This document shows positions 38,939 through 47,872 of a stretch of 64,000 nt of DNA, one piece after another. Below the pieces are notes generated by a model that searched no databases, was not told where the DNA came from, and saw only the letters and a list, made by a program, of their open reading frames with translations. A program made the translations under genes and the position numbers. Within the stretch, counting starts at the first letter, position 1. The number at the start of each line of letters is the position of its first letter. Source of the stretch: Pseudomonadota bacterium (lineage in GTDB: Bacteria; Pseudomonadota; Gammaproteobacteria; Burkholderiales; Rhodocyclaceae); assembly GCA_018261895.1 (NCBI GenBank), contig JAGTRT010000020.1, forward strand, positions 1-64,000, given 5' to 3'.

Positions 38939-39765
38939 AATTCGATTTCTCCAGAGAATACAGTCACTGCCGGGCCAGTCATCAGAACACTCCGCTCCGC
39001 GCCACCCCAGGCGATATTCAGCTCGCCACCACGCGTCGTCACACGGACCGGCGAATCCAGCAGACCGCGCCGAATGCCGGCAACAACCGCTGCACAGGCA
39101 CCTGTGCCGCAGGCCATCGTCTCACCGGCACCCCGCTCGTACACGCGCAGCTTGATGGCATGCCGATCAACAATCTGCATAAAACCGGCGTTGACCCGCT
39201 GCGGGAAACGTTCGTGTTTTTCGATCAAAGGACCATGTTCGTCGACCGGCGCCGTGTCGACGCTGTCCACAACCTGCACGGCATGCGGATTCCCCATCGA
39301 CACCACGCTGGTTTCCAGGGTTTCGTCGGCCACATCAAGCATATGCACAATCACGTCGTCGTCCGCGTGAAACGGGATTTCCGCCGGCAGGAAACGCGGG
39401 ACGCCCATGTCGACCGTGACGTTGCCATCCCCTTCCAGACGCGGCGTGATGATGCCCTTCATGGTCTCGACACGAATCTCGCGCTTGTCGGTCAGGCCTT
39501 GCTCATGCACGAAGCGCACGAAACAGCGCGCACCATTGCCGCACTGCTCGACCTCACCGCCGTCGGCATTGAATATCCGATAGCGGAAATCGATGCCGGG
39601 CTGCGTGGCTTTTTCCACCAGCAGAATCTGGTCGCAGCCCACGCCAAAATGCCGGTCAGCCAGATAGCACAACTGCTCCGGGGTCAGCGACAGGGTCTGG
39701 CGAATGCCATCGAGCACCACAAAGTCGTTGCCCAAGCCATGCATTTTCGAAAATTTGAGTTTCAC
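38935..39765 (-). CDS. dapF: Diaminopimelate epimerase
   Basis: A 276-residue cofactor-independent racemase that converts LL- to meso-diaminopimelate for lysine and peptidoglycan. The first catalytic cysteine is in [13 protein letters not shown] and the second in [12 protein letters not shown]. The start is placed at GTG 39765 ([15 protein letters not shown], matching the family start) rather than the track TTG at 39780. First gene of the dapF-DUF484-xerC operon. Confidence 0.93.
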   Translation of the reverse strand: MKLKFSKMHGLGNDFVVLDGIRQTLSLTPEQLCYLADRHFGVGCDQILLVEKATQPGIDFRYRIFNADGGEVEQCGNGARCFVRFVHEQGLTDKREIRVETMKGIITPRLEGDGNVTVDMGVPRFLPAEIPFHADDDVIVHMLDVADETLETSVVSMGNPHAVQVVDSVDTAPVDEHGPLIEKHERFPQRVNAGFMQIVDRHAIKLRVYERGAGETMACGTGACAAVVAGIRRGLLDSPVRVTTRGGELNIAWGGAERSVLMTGPAVTVFSGEIEL

Positions 39766-39825
39766 GATCCGACCCACCAAGTGATTTAAAAAAGCATAGC
39801 AGAGACAGAGAGTTGGCTCAAAATC

Positions 39826-40329
39826 TTAAAGCTTCTTCTCCATCACGAAATCGTCCATCACGTAGCCGTGACCGATGTCATCCACAATCGCTTCGCGCAC
39901 CACGAAGCCGTATTTTTTGTAGGAATTGATGGCTTTCTCGTTGCGTTTGTTGACCGCCAGGATCACGCACGGATAGCCCTCTTTCTTGGCCCGCGCCGCC
40001 ACATGGGCAATCAACTGGCCGCCAACGCCCTGACGCTGTACGTCGGGATGGATGTACAACTTGTCGAGCTTGAATTCGCCTTTGTAGATTTCACTGAAAG
40101 CAAAGCCAACGCGACGATCGCCCAGAAAAGCTTGATCAAGCCACTTGTGCAATTCCTCGAGATCATCGTACAGACGTTCGTGCCCGTAGCGTTGCTCGAG
40201 CATGAAGTCGATCTGCTCCTGGGTAATGATGCCGGGATAGGTGGCCTGCCAGATTTCGCGGGCCAGCGCCGAGATCGCTGGCACATCGGGGGGGGTCACG
40301 GGACGGATTTCAACGTTCAGGCTGTTCAT
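39826..40329 (-). CDS. GNAT-family N-acetyltransferase
   Basis: A 167-residue single-domain GNAT protein with the acetyl-CoA pyrophosphate-binding signature VQRQGVGGQLIAHVAARAK and C-terminal NEKAINSYKKYGFVV. The substrate cannot be told from sequence. The RimI-like or small-molecule acetyltransferase options remain open. Its start overlaps the end of an LpxL-like acyltransferase gene by 4 bp, so the three genes (two acyltransferases and this one) form an operon divergent from metK. Confidence 0.85.
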   Translation of the reverse strand: MNSLNVEIRPVTPPDVPAISALAREIWQATYPGIITQEQIDFMLEQRYGHERLYDDLEELHKWLDQAFLGDRRVGFAFSEIYKGEFKLDKLYIHPDVQRQGVGGQLIAHVAARAKKEGYPCVILAVNKRNEKAINSYKKYGFVVREAIVDDIGHGYVMDDFVMEKKL

Positions 40330-41210
40330 GGGTAAATCCTTTGTTCTCCGGGTGGCCGGGTTTTAAAACGTTTGTGCAACCAGAAATACTGCTCCGGCAT
40401 CCGCAGCACCTGGCTTTCGATAAATCGGTTCATGAATTCCGTATCCGCCTCGACGCTTTCGCCCGGGAAATTATCCCAGGGCGGCATTACCTCGACCTCA
40501 TAACCATCGGGTAACTGACGGGTGATGCAGGCGACGACCCGTGCGCCGGTCAGGCGAACCAAGCGCGACAGCGCTGGAATAGTCGCCGCCTGAACCCCGA
40601 AAAAGGGGACGAAAATCGACTCCTTCGGACCGAAATCCATATCCGGCAGATAGTAGAAGCGGTAGCCGTCTTTCATGGCCTTGACGATCTTGCGCATGCC
40701 ATCCTGACGCGACAGCAAAAGCCCGTTCGCAAAGCGCATCCGTCCATCATAGAGAAGTTTGTTGAGCACCGGATTCTTCTGTTTCGAATAAACGCTGCAT
40801 CCCGGCACAAACATGGACATTCGTGTCGCCCCCGCGTCGAGCCCGACGAAATGCGGCGACAACAATATTACTGGCCGGTCTTCCGGATCTGTCAGATGCT
40901 CGACCCCGCGAATACGGATCAGTCGCTCCAGCCTGGCCCTGGGCGCCCACCAGCCCAGTGTCCGATCCAGCACTGCACGGGCGAAGGCGACGAAATGGCG
41001 GCGAGCTAAATCTTCCCGCTCCGAATCACTCAGCCCAGGAAGACACAGCCGCAGATTGGTCAATGCCACATTGCGACGCTCACGGCCCAACGCGTAGAGC
41101 AGTCGTCCCAAACCAAAGCCGAGCGCCCTCAGCGCCGGCAACGGCAGCCAATGGAGGCACCACAGAAACCCGACAAGCAGGTATGTTGCAAACGTCTTCA
41201 CTGCCCGCAT
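40326..41210 (-). CDS. LpxL/HtrB-like lipid A acyltransferase (second of pair)
   Basis: A 294-residue membrane-associated acyltransferase with an N-terminal hydrophobic helix (FATYLLVGFLWCLHWLPLPAL) and catalytic HX4D in SPHFVGLD. Family members transfer a secondary acyl chain from acyl-ACP to lipid A. The start is at MRAVKTF (41210), overlapping the upstream acyltransferase stop; the 96 residues preceding it in the track are read-through. Paralogous to the gene directly upstream, which suggests each attaches a different chain. Confidence 0.85.
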   Translation of the reverse strand: MRAVKTFATYLLVGFLWCLHWLPLPALRALGFGLGRLLYALGRERRNVALTNLRLCLPGLSDSEREDLARRHFVAFARAVLDRTLGWWAPRARLERLIRIRGVEHLTDPEDRPVILLSPHFVGLDAGATRMSMFVPGCSVYSKQKNPVLNKLLYDGRMRFANGLLLSRQDGMRKIVKAMKDGYRFYYLPDMDFGPKESIFVPFFGVQAATIPALSRLVRLTGARVVACITRQLPDGYEVEVMPPWDNFPGESVEADTEFMNRFIESQVLRMPEQYFWLHKRFKTRPPGEQRIYP

Positions 41211-42052
41211 CACTCCACCGGCGGCGGCTCGGCACCGGCCGGGCGCTTGTATCGGTTGTAGCCCCACAAGTATTGGCTGGGGCACATGCGTATCAAGGAT
41301 TCGATTTCCAGATTGATCTGTTGCGCCCGGTCGACGGTAGAGCCCGCCAACGGGACGCTGGGCGGCTGAAAGCGCATCCGATAACCCTTCCCGCCAGGCA
41401 GCCGCTCGGCCCAGGTCAAGAGCGAAACCGCACCCGTTTCGGTCAGTCTGGCCGCCAGCGTCATCGTGTAGGCGTAACGACCAAAAAACTTCAGCCACAC
41501 ACCTTCACCGGTTTTCGGTGCCTGATCCGGCAACATGCCTACCATCTGCCCCTTCTTCAATGCCTTGATCAGGGCCCGTACACCGGACAGATCCGCCGGC
41601 GCCAGATGCAAATGCGCCCGTTTGCGGCCTTTGAGAATCAGTTCCTGAACCACCGCGAACTTCGGTGGCCGATAGAGAACCGTAATATCGCCATATGCGG
41701 AGACATATTGCGCCGTAATTTCAAAGCAGCCGAGATGCGGCGTCAGGAAGACGATGCCCTTCCCTTCCCGCTGCGCCGCCTCGACATGCTCCCAACCAAT
41801 AACCTCGGTCACCAGCGGAATCGCTTCTTCGAGCGGACGCATCCAGATGCGGGCCAGCTCCACCATCTGCTTCCCCGTTTCGGCAGCGACCTTGCCCCGC
41901 AACGATGCAGGAAGCCCAGCCTGGGCAATGTTTTCACGCAAGTGACGCCGGTACGTTGGCGAGAGGGCATAGGTCAATAAGCCCAGTACCGCACCGAACA
42001 AATGCAGGGCGCGCAGCGGCAAGCGTGAAAGAAAGCGAAAGATGAAAACCAT
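41210..42052 (-). CDS. LpxL/HtrB-like lysophospholipid or lipid A acyltransferase (first of pair)
   Basis: A 280-residue LPLAT-family protein with an N-terminal hydrophobic segment (PLRALHLFGAVLGLLTYAL). The catalytic motif reads TPHLGCFE, an HX4E version of HX4(D/E). The YRPPK and GMLPDQAP motifs are typical of LpxL. First gene of the three-gene operon and divergent from metK. A hairpin GGGGG/CCCCC lies in its short leader (42059-42078). Confidence 0.85.
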   Translation of the reverse strand: MVFIFRFLSRLPLRALHLFGAVLGLLTYALSPTYRRHLRENIAQAGLPASLRGKVAAETGKQMVELARIWMRPLEEAIPLVTEVIGWEHVEAAQREGKGIVFLTPHLGCFEITAQYVSAYGDITVLYRPPKFAVVQELILKGRKRAHLHLAPADLSGVRALIKALKKGQMVGMLPDQAPKTGEGVWLKFFGRYAYTMTLAARLTETGAVSLLTWAERLPGGKGYRMRFQPPSVPLAGSTVDRAQQINLEIESLIRMCPSQYLWGYNRYKRPAGAEPPPVE

Positions 42053-42123
42053 GAAGCCCCGGGGGTTGAATCCCCCTGAGAAAAGTTTAATATTATCCGT
42101 TCGCCGAGTTAAACAGACAACTT

Positions 42124-42199
42124 GCGGGGCGACTAATAAATTCTGCTAAAGCGTCGCCGCTCGTGGTCCGAAGCAGGTAGCGCCGGAACAAAGGACCAC
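42124..42199 (+). ncRNA. Structured metK leader, candidate regulatory RNA
   Basis: Two stems precede the metK ribosome-binding site. Stem 1 pairs GCGG..CGAC (42124-42133) with GTCGCCGC (42153-42160). Stem 2 pairs GTGGTCC (42163-42169) with GGACCAC (42193-42199), ending 1 nt before GGAG. The loops hold complementary CTGCT (42143-42147) and AGCAG (42172-42176), which could kiss. No Rfam family is assigned; position before SAM synthetase suggests feedback control. Confidence 0.4.
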
Positions 42200-42210
42200 T
42201 GGAGCATCAC

Positions 42211-43374
42211 ATGAGCGAATATTTCTTCACTTCCGAATCCGTCGGCGAAGGCCATCCGGACAAGGTTGCCGACCAGATTTCCGACGCCATCCTCGACGCC
42301 ATCCTGGCTCAGGACAAGCATTCCCGCGTCGCTGCGGAAACCCTGTGCAATACCGGCCTCGTCGTGCTGGCTGGTGAAATCACCACCCACGCCAACGTCG
42401 ATTACATCCAGGTTGCCCGCGACACCATCAAGCGTATCGGCTACGACAACACCGAATACGGCATCGACTACAAGGGCTGCGCCGTGCTCGTCGCCTACGA
42501 CAAGCAGAGCCCGGACATCGCCCAGGGCGTGGACAAGGCTTACGACGACAACCTCAACCAGGGTGCCGGCGACCAGGGCCTGATGTTCGGTTATGCCTGC
42601 GACGAAACGCCGTCGCTCATGCCGCTGCCGATCTACCTCTCGCACCGTCTGGTCGAGCGCCAGGCCATGCTGCGCAAGGATGGCCGCCTGCCGTGGGCGC
42701 GCCCGGATGCCAAATCGCAGGTGACCATCAAGTATGTCGACGGCAAACCCTACTGCATCGACACCGTCGTCCTGTCCACCCAGCATTCGCCGGACATCAG
42801 CCTCGAAGACCTGCGCGAAGCCACCATCGAACAGATCATCAAGCCCGTGCTGCCCAAGGAACTGATCAAGGGCAACATCAAGTTCCTGGTCAACCCGACC
42901 GGCCGCTTCGTTGTCGGTGGCCCGCAGGGCGATTGCGGCCTGACCGGCCGCAAGATCATCGTCGACACCTACGGCGGCGCTGCACCACACGGTGGTGGCG
43001 CCTTCTCCGGCAAGGACCCCTCCAAGGTTGACCGTTCTGCCGCCTATGCCGGCCGCTATGTCGCCAAGAACATCGTCGCCGCCGGCCTTGCCTCGCGCTG
43101 CCTGGTCCAGGTTTCCTACGCCATCGGCGTCGCCGAACCGACCTCGGTCATGGTCGACACCTTCGGCACCGGCAAGGTCAGCAACGAAACCCTGACCGCG
43201 CTGATCAAGAAGCACTTCGACCTGCGTCCGAAGGGCATCGTCAACATGCTTGACCTGCTTCGCCCGATCTACCAGAAGACAGCGGCTTACGGTCACTTTG
43301 GCCGCGACGAGCCGGAGTTCTCCTGGGAAGCCACCGACCGCGCCAACCTGCTCAAGTCGGATGCGGGCCTGTAG
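42211..43374 (+). CDS. metK: S-adenosylmethionine synthetase
   Basis: A 387-residue MetK that makes SAM from methionine and ATP. The methionine/ATP-binding [15 protein letters not shown], the [12 protein letters not shown] hexapeptide region and the P-loop-like [19 protein letters not shown] are intact. GGAG lies 7 nt before the ATG. A strong terminator follows. The SAM cycle genes ahcY and metF lie a few kilobases downstream on the same strand. Confidence 0.97.
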   Translation: MSEYFFTSESVGEGHPDKVADQISDAILDAILAQDKHSRVAAETLCNTGLVVLAGEITTHANVDYIQVARDTIKRIGYDNTEYGIDYKGCAVLVAYDKQSPDIAQGVDKAYDDNLNQGAGDQGLMFGYACDETPSLMPLPIYLSHRLVERQAMLRKDGRLPWARPDAKSQVTIKYVDGKPYCIDTVVLSTQHSPDISLEDLREATIEQIIKPVLPKELIKGNIKFLVNPTGRFVVGGPQGDCGLTGRKIIVDTYGGAAPHGGGAFSGKDPSKVDRSAAYAGRYVAKNIVAAGLASRCLVQVSYAIGVAEPTSVMVDTFGTGKVSNETLTALIKKHFDLRPKGIVNMLDLLRPIYQKTAAYGHFGRDEPEFSWEATDRANLLKSDAGL

Positions 43375-43396
43375 GAAATAAGTCACACCAAAGGCA

Positions 43397-43426
43397 AAGG
43401 GAAGCCCCACGGCTTCCCTTTTTTTT
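43397..43426 (+). terminator. metK terminator
   Basis: AAGGGAAGCC-CCAC-GGCTTCCCTT followed by six further Ts: a perfect 10-bp stem with a T tract. Confidence 0.92.
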
Positions 43427-43443
43427 CGCTAGAATTGCGAAAT

Positions 43444-44634
43444 ATGCTCAAACGAATCTCCGTCGACCAACTTTGCCTCGGTATGCATCTTCAGGCATTT
43501 TGCGGTGCATGGATGGATCATCCGTTCTGGCGGACGAAATTCGTCCTGACCGACCCCAACGACATCGCCCTGATTCGTGAGAGCACGATCACCGAAGTCT
43601 GGATTGATATTTCCAAGGGCATTGACGTTGAAAAACCGGGTCCGGAACCCGCCGTTATTGCCGAACAGATTCCCGAGCCCCCTCCGGTCGTTCAGGAGAA
43701 AACTTCATTCAACGACGAGGTCAAGCGCGCAGCCAAAATCTGCGCCAAAGGCAAGGAAGCCGTCGTTTCAATGTTCCAGGAAGCGCGCATGGGCAAGGCC
43801 ATTGAGGCCGAGGCTGCGGCACCGCTGGTCGAGGAAATATCCAACTCCGTTCTGCGCAACCCCGGCGCGCTGATCAGCCTGGCACGCCTGAAAGTCGCCG
43901 ACGATTACACCTACATGCATTCGGTTGCGGTCTGCGCACTGATGATCGCACTGTCCAGACAGCTTGGGCTGGATGAACAGCAAACCCGCGAGGCCGGCAT
44001 GGGTGGCCTGCTGCACGACCTTGGGAAGGCGATGATTCCCATGGAGATCCTGAACAAGCCGGGCAAGCTGACCGACGAAGAATTTGCACTGGTCAAAACC
44101 CACCCGGAAGAAGGTCACAAGCTCCTGCTCGAAGGCAAGGGTATCAGCGACGTCACCAAGGACATCTGCCTGCACCACCACGAAAAAATGGATGGCAGCG
44201 GCTATCCGAAGAAGCTCAATGGTGACGCCATCAGCCTGTTCGCCAAGATGGGGGCCGTTTGCGATGTGTACGACGCCATTACCTCCAATCGTCCCTACAA
44301 GGCAGGCTGGGATCCCGGCGAGTCGATCAAGCGCATGGCGGAATGGCAGGGACATTTCGACCCAATTGTTTTCCAGGCTTTCGTCAAGAGCCTCGGCATT
44401 TACCCCATCGGTTCGCTGGTCAAGCTGGCATCGGGCAAGCTGGGTGTCGTCGTCGAGCAAGGCGAGCAATCCCTGCTCAAGCCCAAGGTCAAGGTCTTCT
44501 TCTCGACCAAGTCCCAAGCCTACATCAAGCCGGAAGTCATCGACCTGGCGAGAAGCGCCGAGAAAATCACCGGACGCGAAGATGCCGCCAAATGGGGCAT
44601 CAAGGACATCGACCGCTTCTGGGCGGCGGAATGA
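43444..44634 (+). CDS. HD-GYP cyclic di-GMP phosphodiesterase (copy 1)
   Basis: A 396-residue soluble protein with an N-terminal DUF3391 domain (about 1-130) and a C-terminal HD-GYP domain. The HD pair is in GGLLHDLGKAMIP, and the metal/GYP residues in HHHEKMDGSGYPKKL. HD-GYP enzymes hydrolyse c-di-GMP. The start is at MLKRISVDQL (43444); a TAGAAT lies 8 nt before it and no Shine-Dalgarno is visible. Closely similar along its length to the next gene, so this is a tandem duplication. Confidence 0.9.
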   Translation: MLKRISVDQLCLGMHLQAFCGAWMDHPFWRTKFVLTDPNDIALIRESTITEVWIDISKGIDVEKPGPEPAVIAEQIPEPPPVVQEKTSFNDEVKRAAKICAKGKEAVVSMFQEARMGKAIEAEAAAPLVEEISNSVLRNPGALISLARLKVADDYTYMHSVAVCALMIALSRQLGLDEQQTREAGMGGLLHDLGKAMIPMEILNKPGKLTDEEFALVKTHPEEGHKLLLEGKGISDVTKDICLHHHEKMDGSGYPKKLNGDAISLFAKMGAVCDVYDAITSNRPYKAGWDPGESIKRMAEWQGHFDPIVFQAFVKSLGIYPIGSLVKLASGKLGVVVEQGEQSLLKPKVKVFFSTKSQAYIKPEVIDLARSAEKITGREDAAKWGIKDIDRFWAAE

Positions 44635-44746
44635 TCGAGCCCGGTCGAGCAGGCATCTTCACCCAGCCGACCGAAGAATGTTTCCAGCCCAGACAATCCA
44701 TTCGGCATTCGCACATGAACATGCTTCATTGCTATGATTCGGACAT

Positions 44747-45952
44747 ATGCTGAAGAAAATTCCCGTCGAAAAACTTGGCTTGGGCATGTACCTTCAGGCG
44801 TTCTGTGGCGCCTGGCTGGATCATCCTTTCTGGCGAACCAAATTCCTGCTGGACGATCCGGATGATCTGACACTGATCCGGAAAAGCCCCATTGCCGAAG
44901 TCTGGATCGATATTTCAAAGGGGCGCGATGTCGATCCGGACGATATCGAACCCGGCACGATCCTCCAGACAGCCGAGGAAGTTCCGGCCCAGGCACCGGA
45001 GACAACCCGCCGTGTTGCGCTGAACGACGAGCTTCGCCAGGCGGCCCGCATCATCGCCAAGGCGAAGGAAATGATTGCCTCGGTATTCGAGAACGCCCGC
45101 ATGGGCCAGACCGTCGAAATCGACGCGCTGGTCCCCCTGGTCGACGAGATTCTGAATTCGCTGGCGCGCAATCCAGTTGCCCTGATTTGCCTGGCGCGCC
45201 TGAAGACCGCCGACGATTACACCTTCATGCATTCGATCTCGGTGTGCGGCCTGATGATCTCGCTGGCGCGCCAGCTCGGGCTGACTGACGAGCAGGCCCG
45301 CGAGGCCGGGATGGGTGGATTGCTGCACGACCTGGGCAAGACCACATCGCCGCAACACATGCTCAACAAGCCGGGCAAACTGACCAACGAGGAGTTTGCC
45401 GAAATCAAGCTGCACACCACCGAAGGCTACAAGATCTTGCTGGATGGAAGCGGCTTTACCGAGGTCGTCACGGACATTTGCCTGCACCATCACGAAAAGA
45501 TCGACGGCTCGGGCTATCCCGAAGGGCTGTCCGGCGATCAGATTTCGCTCTACGCCAAGATGAGCGCCGTGTGCGACGTCTACGACGCGATCACCTCGAA
45601 CCGCCCCTACAAATCGGCGTGGGATCCGGCCGAAGCCATTCGCAGCATGGCGGAGTGGAGCGGCCATTTTGACCCGGTGATCTTTCAGGCCTTCGTCAAG
45701 CGCATCGGCATTTACCCCGTTGGTTCGCTGGTCCGCCTGGCCTCGGGCAAACTCGGGGTAGTGATCGAGCAGAACGAACAGACGCTGCTCAAGCCCAAGC
45801 TCCGCGTATTTTTCTCGACCAAGTCGCAGGCCTACATCAAGCCCGAAGTCATCGATCTCGCGCGCAGCCTGGAAACGATTGCCGGGCGCGAGGATGCCGC
45901 GAAATGGGGCATTCAGGACATCAACCGTTTCTGGGCCAGCGACAAACCCTGA
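44747..45952 (+). CDS. HD-GYP cyclic di-GMP phosphodiesterase (copy 2)
   Basis: A 401-residue paralogue of the preceding gene with the same DUF3391 plus HD-GYP layout. It begins MLKKIPVEKLGLGMYLQAFCGAWLDHPFW and has GGLLHDLGKTTSP and HHHEKIDGSGYPEGL, so the catalytic residues are intact. An extended -10 (TGCTATGAT) ends 8 nt before the ATG, again without a clear Shine-Dalgarno. The N-terminal 150 residues diverge more than the HD-GYP domains, which suggests different inputs. A short hairpin AAACCCT-GAAA-AGGGTTT overlaps its stop. Confidence 0.9.
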   Translation: MLKKIPVEKLGLGMYLQAFCGAWLDHPFWRTKFLLDDPDDLTLIRKSPIAEVWIDISKGRDVDPDDIEPGTILQTAEEVPAQAPETTRRVALNDELRQAARIIAKAKEMIASVFENARMGQTVEIDALVPLVDEILNSLARNPVALICLARLKTADDYTFMHSISVCGLMISLARQLGLTDEQAREAGMGGLLHDLGKTTSPQHMLNKPGKLTNEEFAEIKLHTTEGYKILLDGSGFTEVVTDICLHHHEKIDGSGYPEGLSGDQISLYAKMSAVCDVYDAITSNRPYKSAWDPAEAIRSMAEWSGHFDPVIFQAFVKRIGIYPVGSLVRLASGKLGVVIEQNEQTLLKPKLRVFFSTKSQAYIKPEVIDLARSLETIAGREDAAKWGIQDINRFWASDKP

Positions 45953-45960
45953 AAAGGGTT

Positions 45961-45966
45961 TATAAT
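45961..45966 (+). promoter_or_regulatory. -10 element of the ahcY transcription unit
   Basis: A perfect TATAAT lies 10 bp before the SAH riboswitch, in the right place to start the riboswitch RNA. No good -35 is seen at standard spacing. Confidence 0.55.
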
Positions 45967-45975
45967 CCGCCACCT

Positions 45976-46034
45976 ACCGAGGGGCGCTGCAGGGGATCAT
46001 TTCTCCCAGGCTCGGTTTAAAACGGCGCTCACTG
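45976..46034 (+). ncRNA. S-adenosylhomocysteine (SAH) riboswitch
   Basis: The leader of ahcY contains ACCGAGGGGCGCTGCAGGGG, then TCTCCCAGGCTCGG and AACGGCGCTCAC. This matches the SAH riboswitch family known upstream of ahcY in beta- and gammaproteobacteria: CCGAG/CTCGG stem, GGGGA/TCTCC hairpin and GCGC pseudoknot. It is known to raise expression when SAH accumulates. Confidence 0.9.
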
Positions 46035-46117
46035 ATCAACCCTGCCGGGCGCAGGGGGCCGCCGGTGAGCTTACAGCCGTCACTCCCCTCCCCGTCACAG
46101 TTATTTAGGAGCTTACT

Positions 46118-47518
46118 GTGGCTGAATTCAAAGACTGCGTTATCGCTGACATCAACCTTGCCGACTGGGGTCGCAAGGAAATCCGCATTGCCGAAACCGA
46201 AATGCCTGGCCTCATGGCCATCCGCGAGGAATTTGCCAAGAGCCAGCCGCTCAAGGGCGCGCGCATCACCGGTTCGCTGCACATGACCATCCAGACCGCC
46301 GTGCTGATCGAGACGCTGACCGCGCTCGGCGCCGACGTCCGCTGGGCCTCGTGCAACATTTTCTCGACCCAGGACCACGCTGCCGCCGCCATCGCCGCGC
46401 AGAACATCCCGGTGTTTGCCGTCAAGGGCGAAACGCTGGTCGATTACTGGGATTACACCCACCGCATCTTCGAATGGGCTGATGGCGGTTACTCCAACAT
46501 GATCCTCGACGACGGCGGCGATGCCACCCTGCTCCTGCACCTCGGCGCCAAGGCCGAGAAGGACATCTCCGTGCTGGCCAAGCCGGGCTCGGAAGAAGAA
46601 ACCATCCTGTTCGCCGCCATCAAGGCCAAGCTGGCCGTCGATCCGACCTGGTATTCCGTCCGCCTTGCCGCCATCAAGGGCGTCACCGAGGAAACGACGA
46701 CCGGCGTCCATCGCCTGTACCAGATGCACCAGCGCGGCGACCTCAAGTTCCCGGCCATCAACGTCAATGACTCGGTCACCAAGTCCAAGTTCGACAACCT
46801 CTACGGCTGCCGCGAATCGCTGGTCGATGGCATCAAGCGCGCCACCGACGTCATGATCGCCGGCAAGGTTGCCGTCGTTTGCGGCTACGGCGATGTGGGC
46901 AAGGGTTCCGCCCAGGCCCTGCGCGCCCTGTCGGCCCAGGTCTGGGTCACCGAAATCGATCCGATCTGCGCGCTGCAGGCCGCCATGGAAGGCTACCGCG
47001 TCGTCACCATGGAATACGCCGCCGACAAGGCCGACATCTTCGTCACCACGACCGGCAATTTCCACGTCATCACGCACGACCACATGGCCGCCATGAAGGA
47101 TCAGGCCATCGTCTGCAACATCGGCCACTTCGACAACGAAATCGACGTCGCGTCGATCGAGAAGTACCAGTGGGAAGAGATCAAGCCGCAGGTCGACCAC
47201 GTCATCTTCCCGGACGGCAAGCGCATCATCCTGCTCGCCAAGGGCCGCCTGGTTAACCTCGGCTGCGGCACGGGCCATCCGTCCTACGTCATGTCGTCTT
47301 CGTTCGCCAACCAGACCATCGCCCAGATCGAGCTGTACACCCGTACGGCCGAATACCCGGTCGGTGTCTACACGCTACCCAAGCACCTCGACGAGAAGGT
47401 CGCCCGCCTGCAACTGAAGAAGCTCAATGCGCAACTGACGACGCTGCGTCCGGACCAGGCCGCCTACATCGGCGTGCCGATCGAAGGTCCGTACAAGGCC
47501 GAGCACTACCGCTACTAA
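46118..47518 (+). CDS. ahcY: Adenosylhomocysteinase (SAH hydrolase)
   Basis: A 466-residue cytosolic NAD-dependent enzyme that splits SAH into adenosine and homocysteine. It has the usual motifs [27 protein letters not shown], the NAD-binding [13 protein letters not shown] and the C-terminal [18 protein letters not shown]...YKAEHYRY. It sits under an SAH riboswitch with GGAG before the GTG start region. Heads the ahcY-yvlD-tlyA-metF operon. Confidence 0.97.
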   Translation: MAEFKDCVIADINLADWGRKEIRIAETEMPGLMAIREEFAKSQPLKGARITGSLHMTIQTAVLIETLTALGADVRWASCNIFSTQDHAAAAIAAQNIPVFAVKGETLVDYWDYTHRIFEWADGGYSNMILDDGGDATLLLHLGAKAEKDISVLAKPGSEEETILFAAIKAKLAVDPTWYSVRLAAIKGVTEETTTGVHRLYQMHQRGDLKFPAINVNDSVTKSKFDNLYGCRESLVDGIKRATDVMIAGKVAVVCGYGDVGKGSAQALRALSAQVWVTEIDPICALQAAMEGYRVVTMEYAADKADIFVTTTGNFHVITHDHMAAMKDQAIVCNIGHFDNEIDVASIEKYQWEEIKPQVDHVIFPDGKRIILLAKGRLVNLGCGTGHPSYVMSSSFANQTIAQIELYTRTAEYPVGVYTLPKHLDEKVARLQLKKLNAQLTTLRPDQAAYIGVPIEGPYKAEHYRY

Positions 47519-47521
47519 GCC

Positions 47522-47872
47522 ATGCGCCTGCTCGCCACCTGGATCATCAACGCGCTCGCACTGCTGGCCCTGCCCTACGTCGTGCCGTCGATCCACGTGG
47601 CGAGCTTCGGTACGGCGTTGATCGTCGCCCTCGTTCTCGGGCTGATCAATGCCGTGCTGCGGCCATTGCTGATCTTGCTGACCCTGCCGGTGACGCTACT
47701 GACGCTGGGGTTGTTCATCTTCGTCATCAACGCCGTGCTGTTCCAGTTGGCGGGGTATCTCGTCGACGGATTCAACGTCGGCGGCTTCTGGCCGGCTTTG
47801 CTCGGCTCGATTGTGTACAGCGTGATCTCGTGGCTGCTCAGTGGCCTGTTTTCGTCGGTCAAGGGCAAGTAA
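47522..47872 (+). CDS. YvlD/phage holin family IV-like small membrane protein
   Basis: A 116-residue integral membrane protein with four hydrophobic helices (IINALALLALPYVVPSI, ALIVALVLGLINAVL, LLILLTLPVTLLTLGLFIFVINAVLF, LLGSIVYSVISWLLSGLF). It belongs to the YvlD/DUF360-type family. It lies between ahcY and tlyA with gaps of 3 and 0 bp, a linkage common in betaproteobacteria. Function is not defined. Confidence 0.82.
   Translation: MRLLATWIINALALLALPYVVPSIHVASFGTALIVALVLGLINAVLRPLLILLTLPVTLLTLGLFIFVINAVLFQLAGYLVDGFNVGGFWPALLGSIVYSVISWLLSGLFSSVKGK

Noticed and set aside
42124-42199. Known SAM riboswitch (SAM-II or SAM-V) before metK
   Set aside because: A GCTAAA word is present, but the overall pairing does not match those classes; kept only as a candidate leader.
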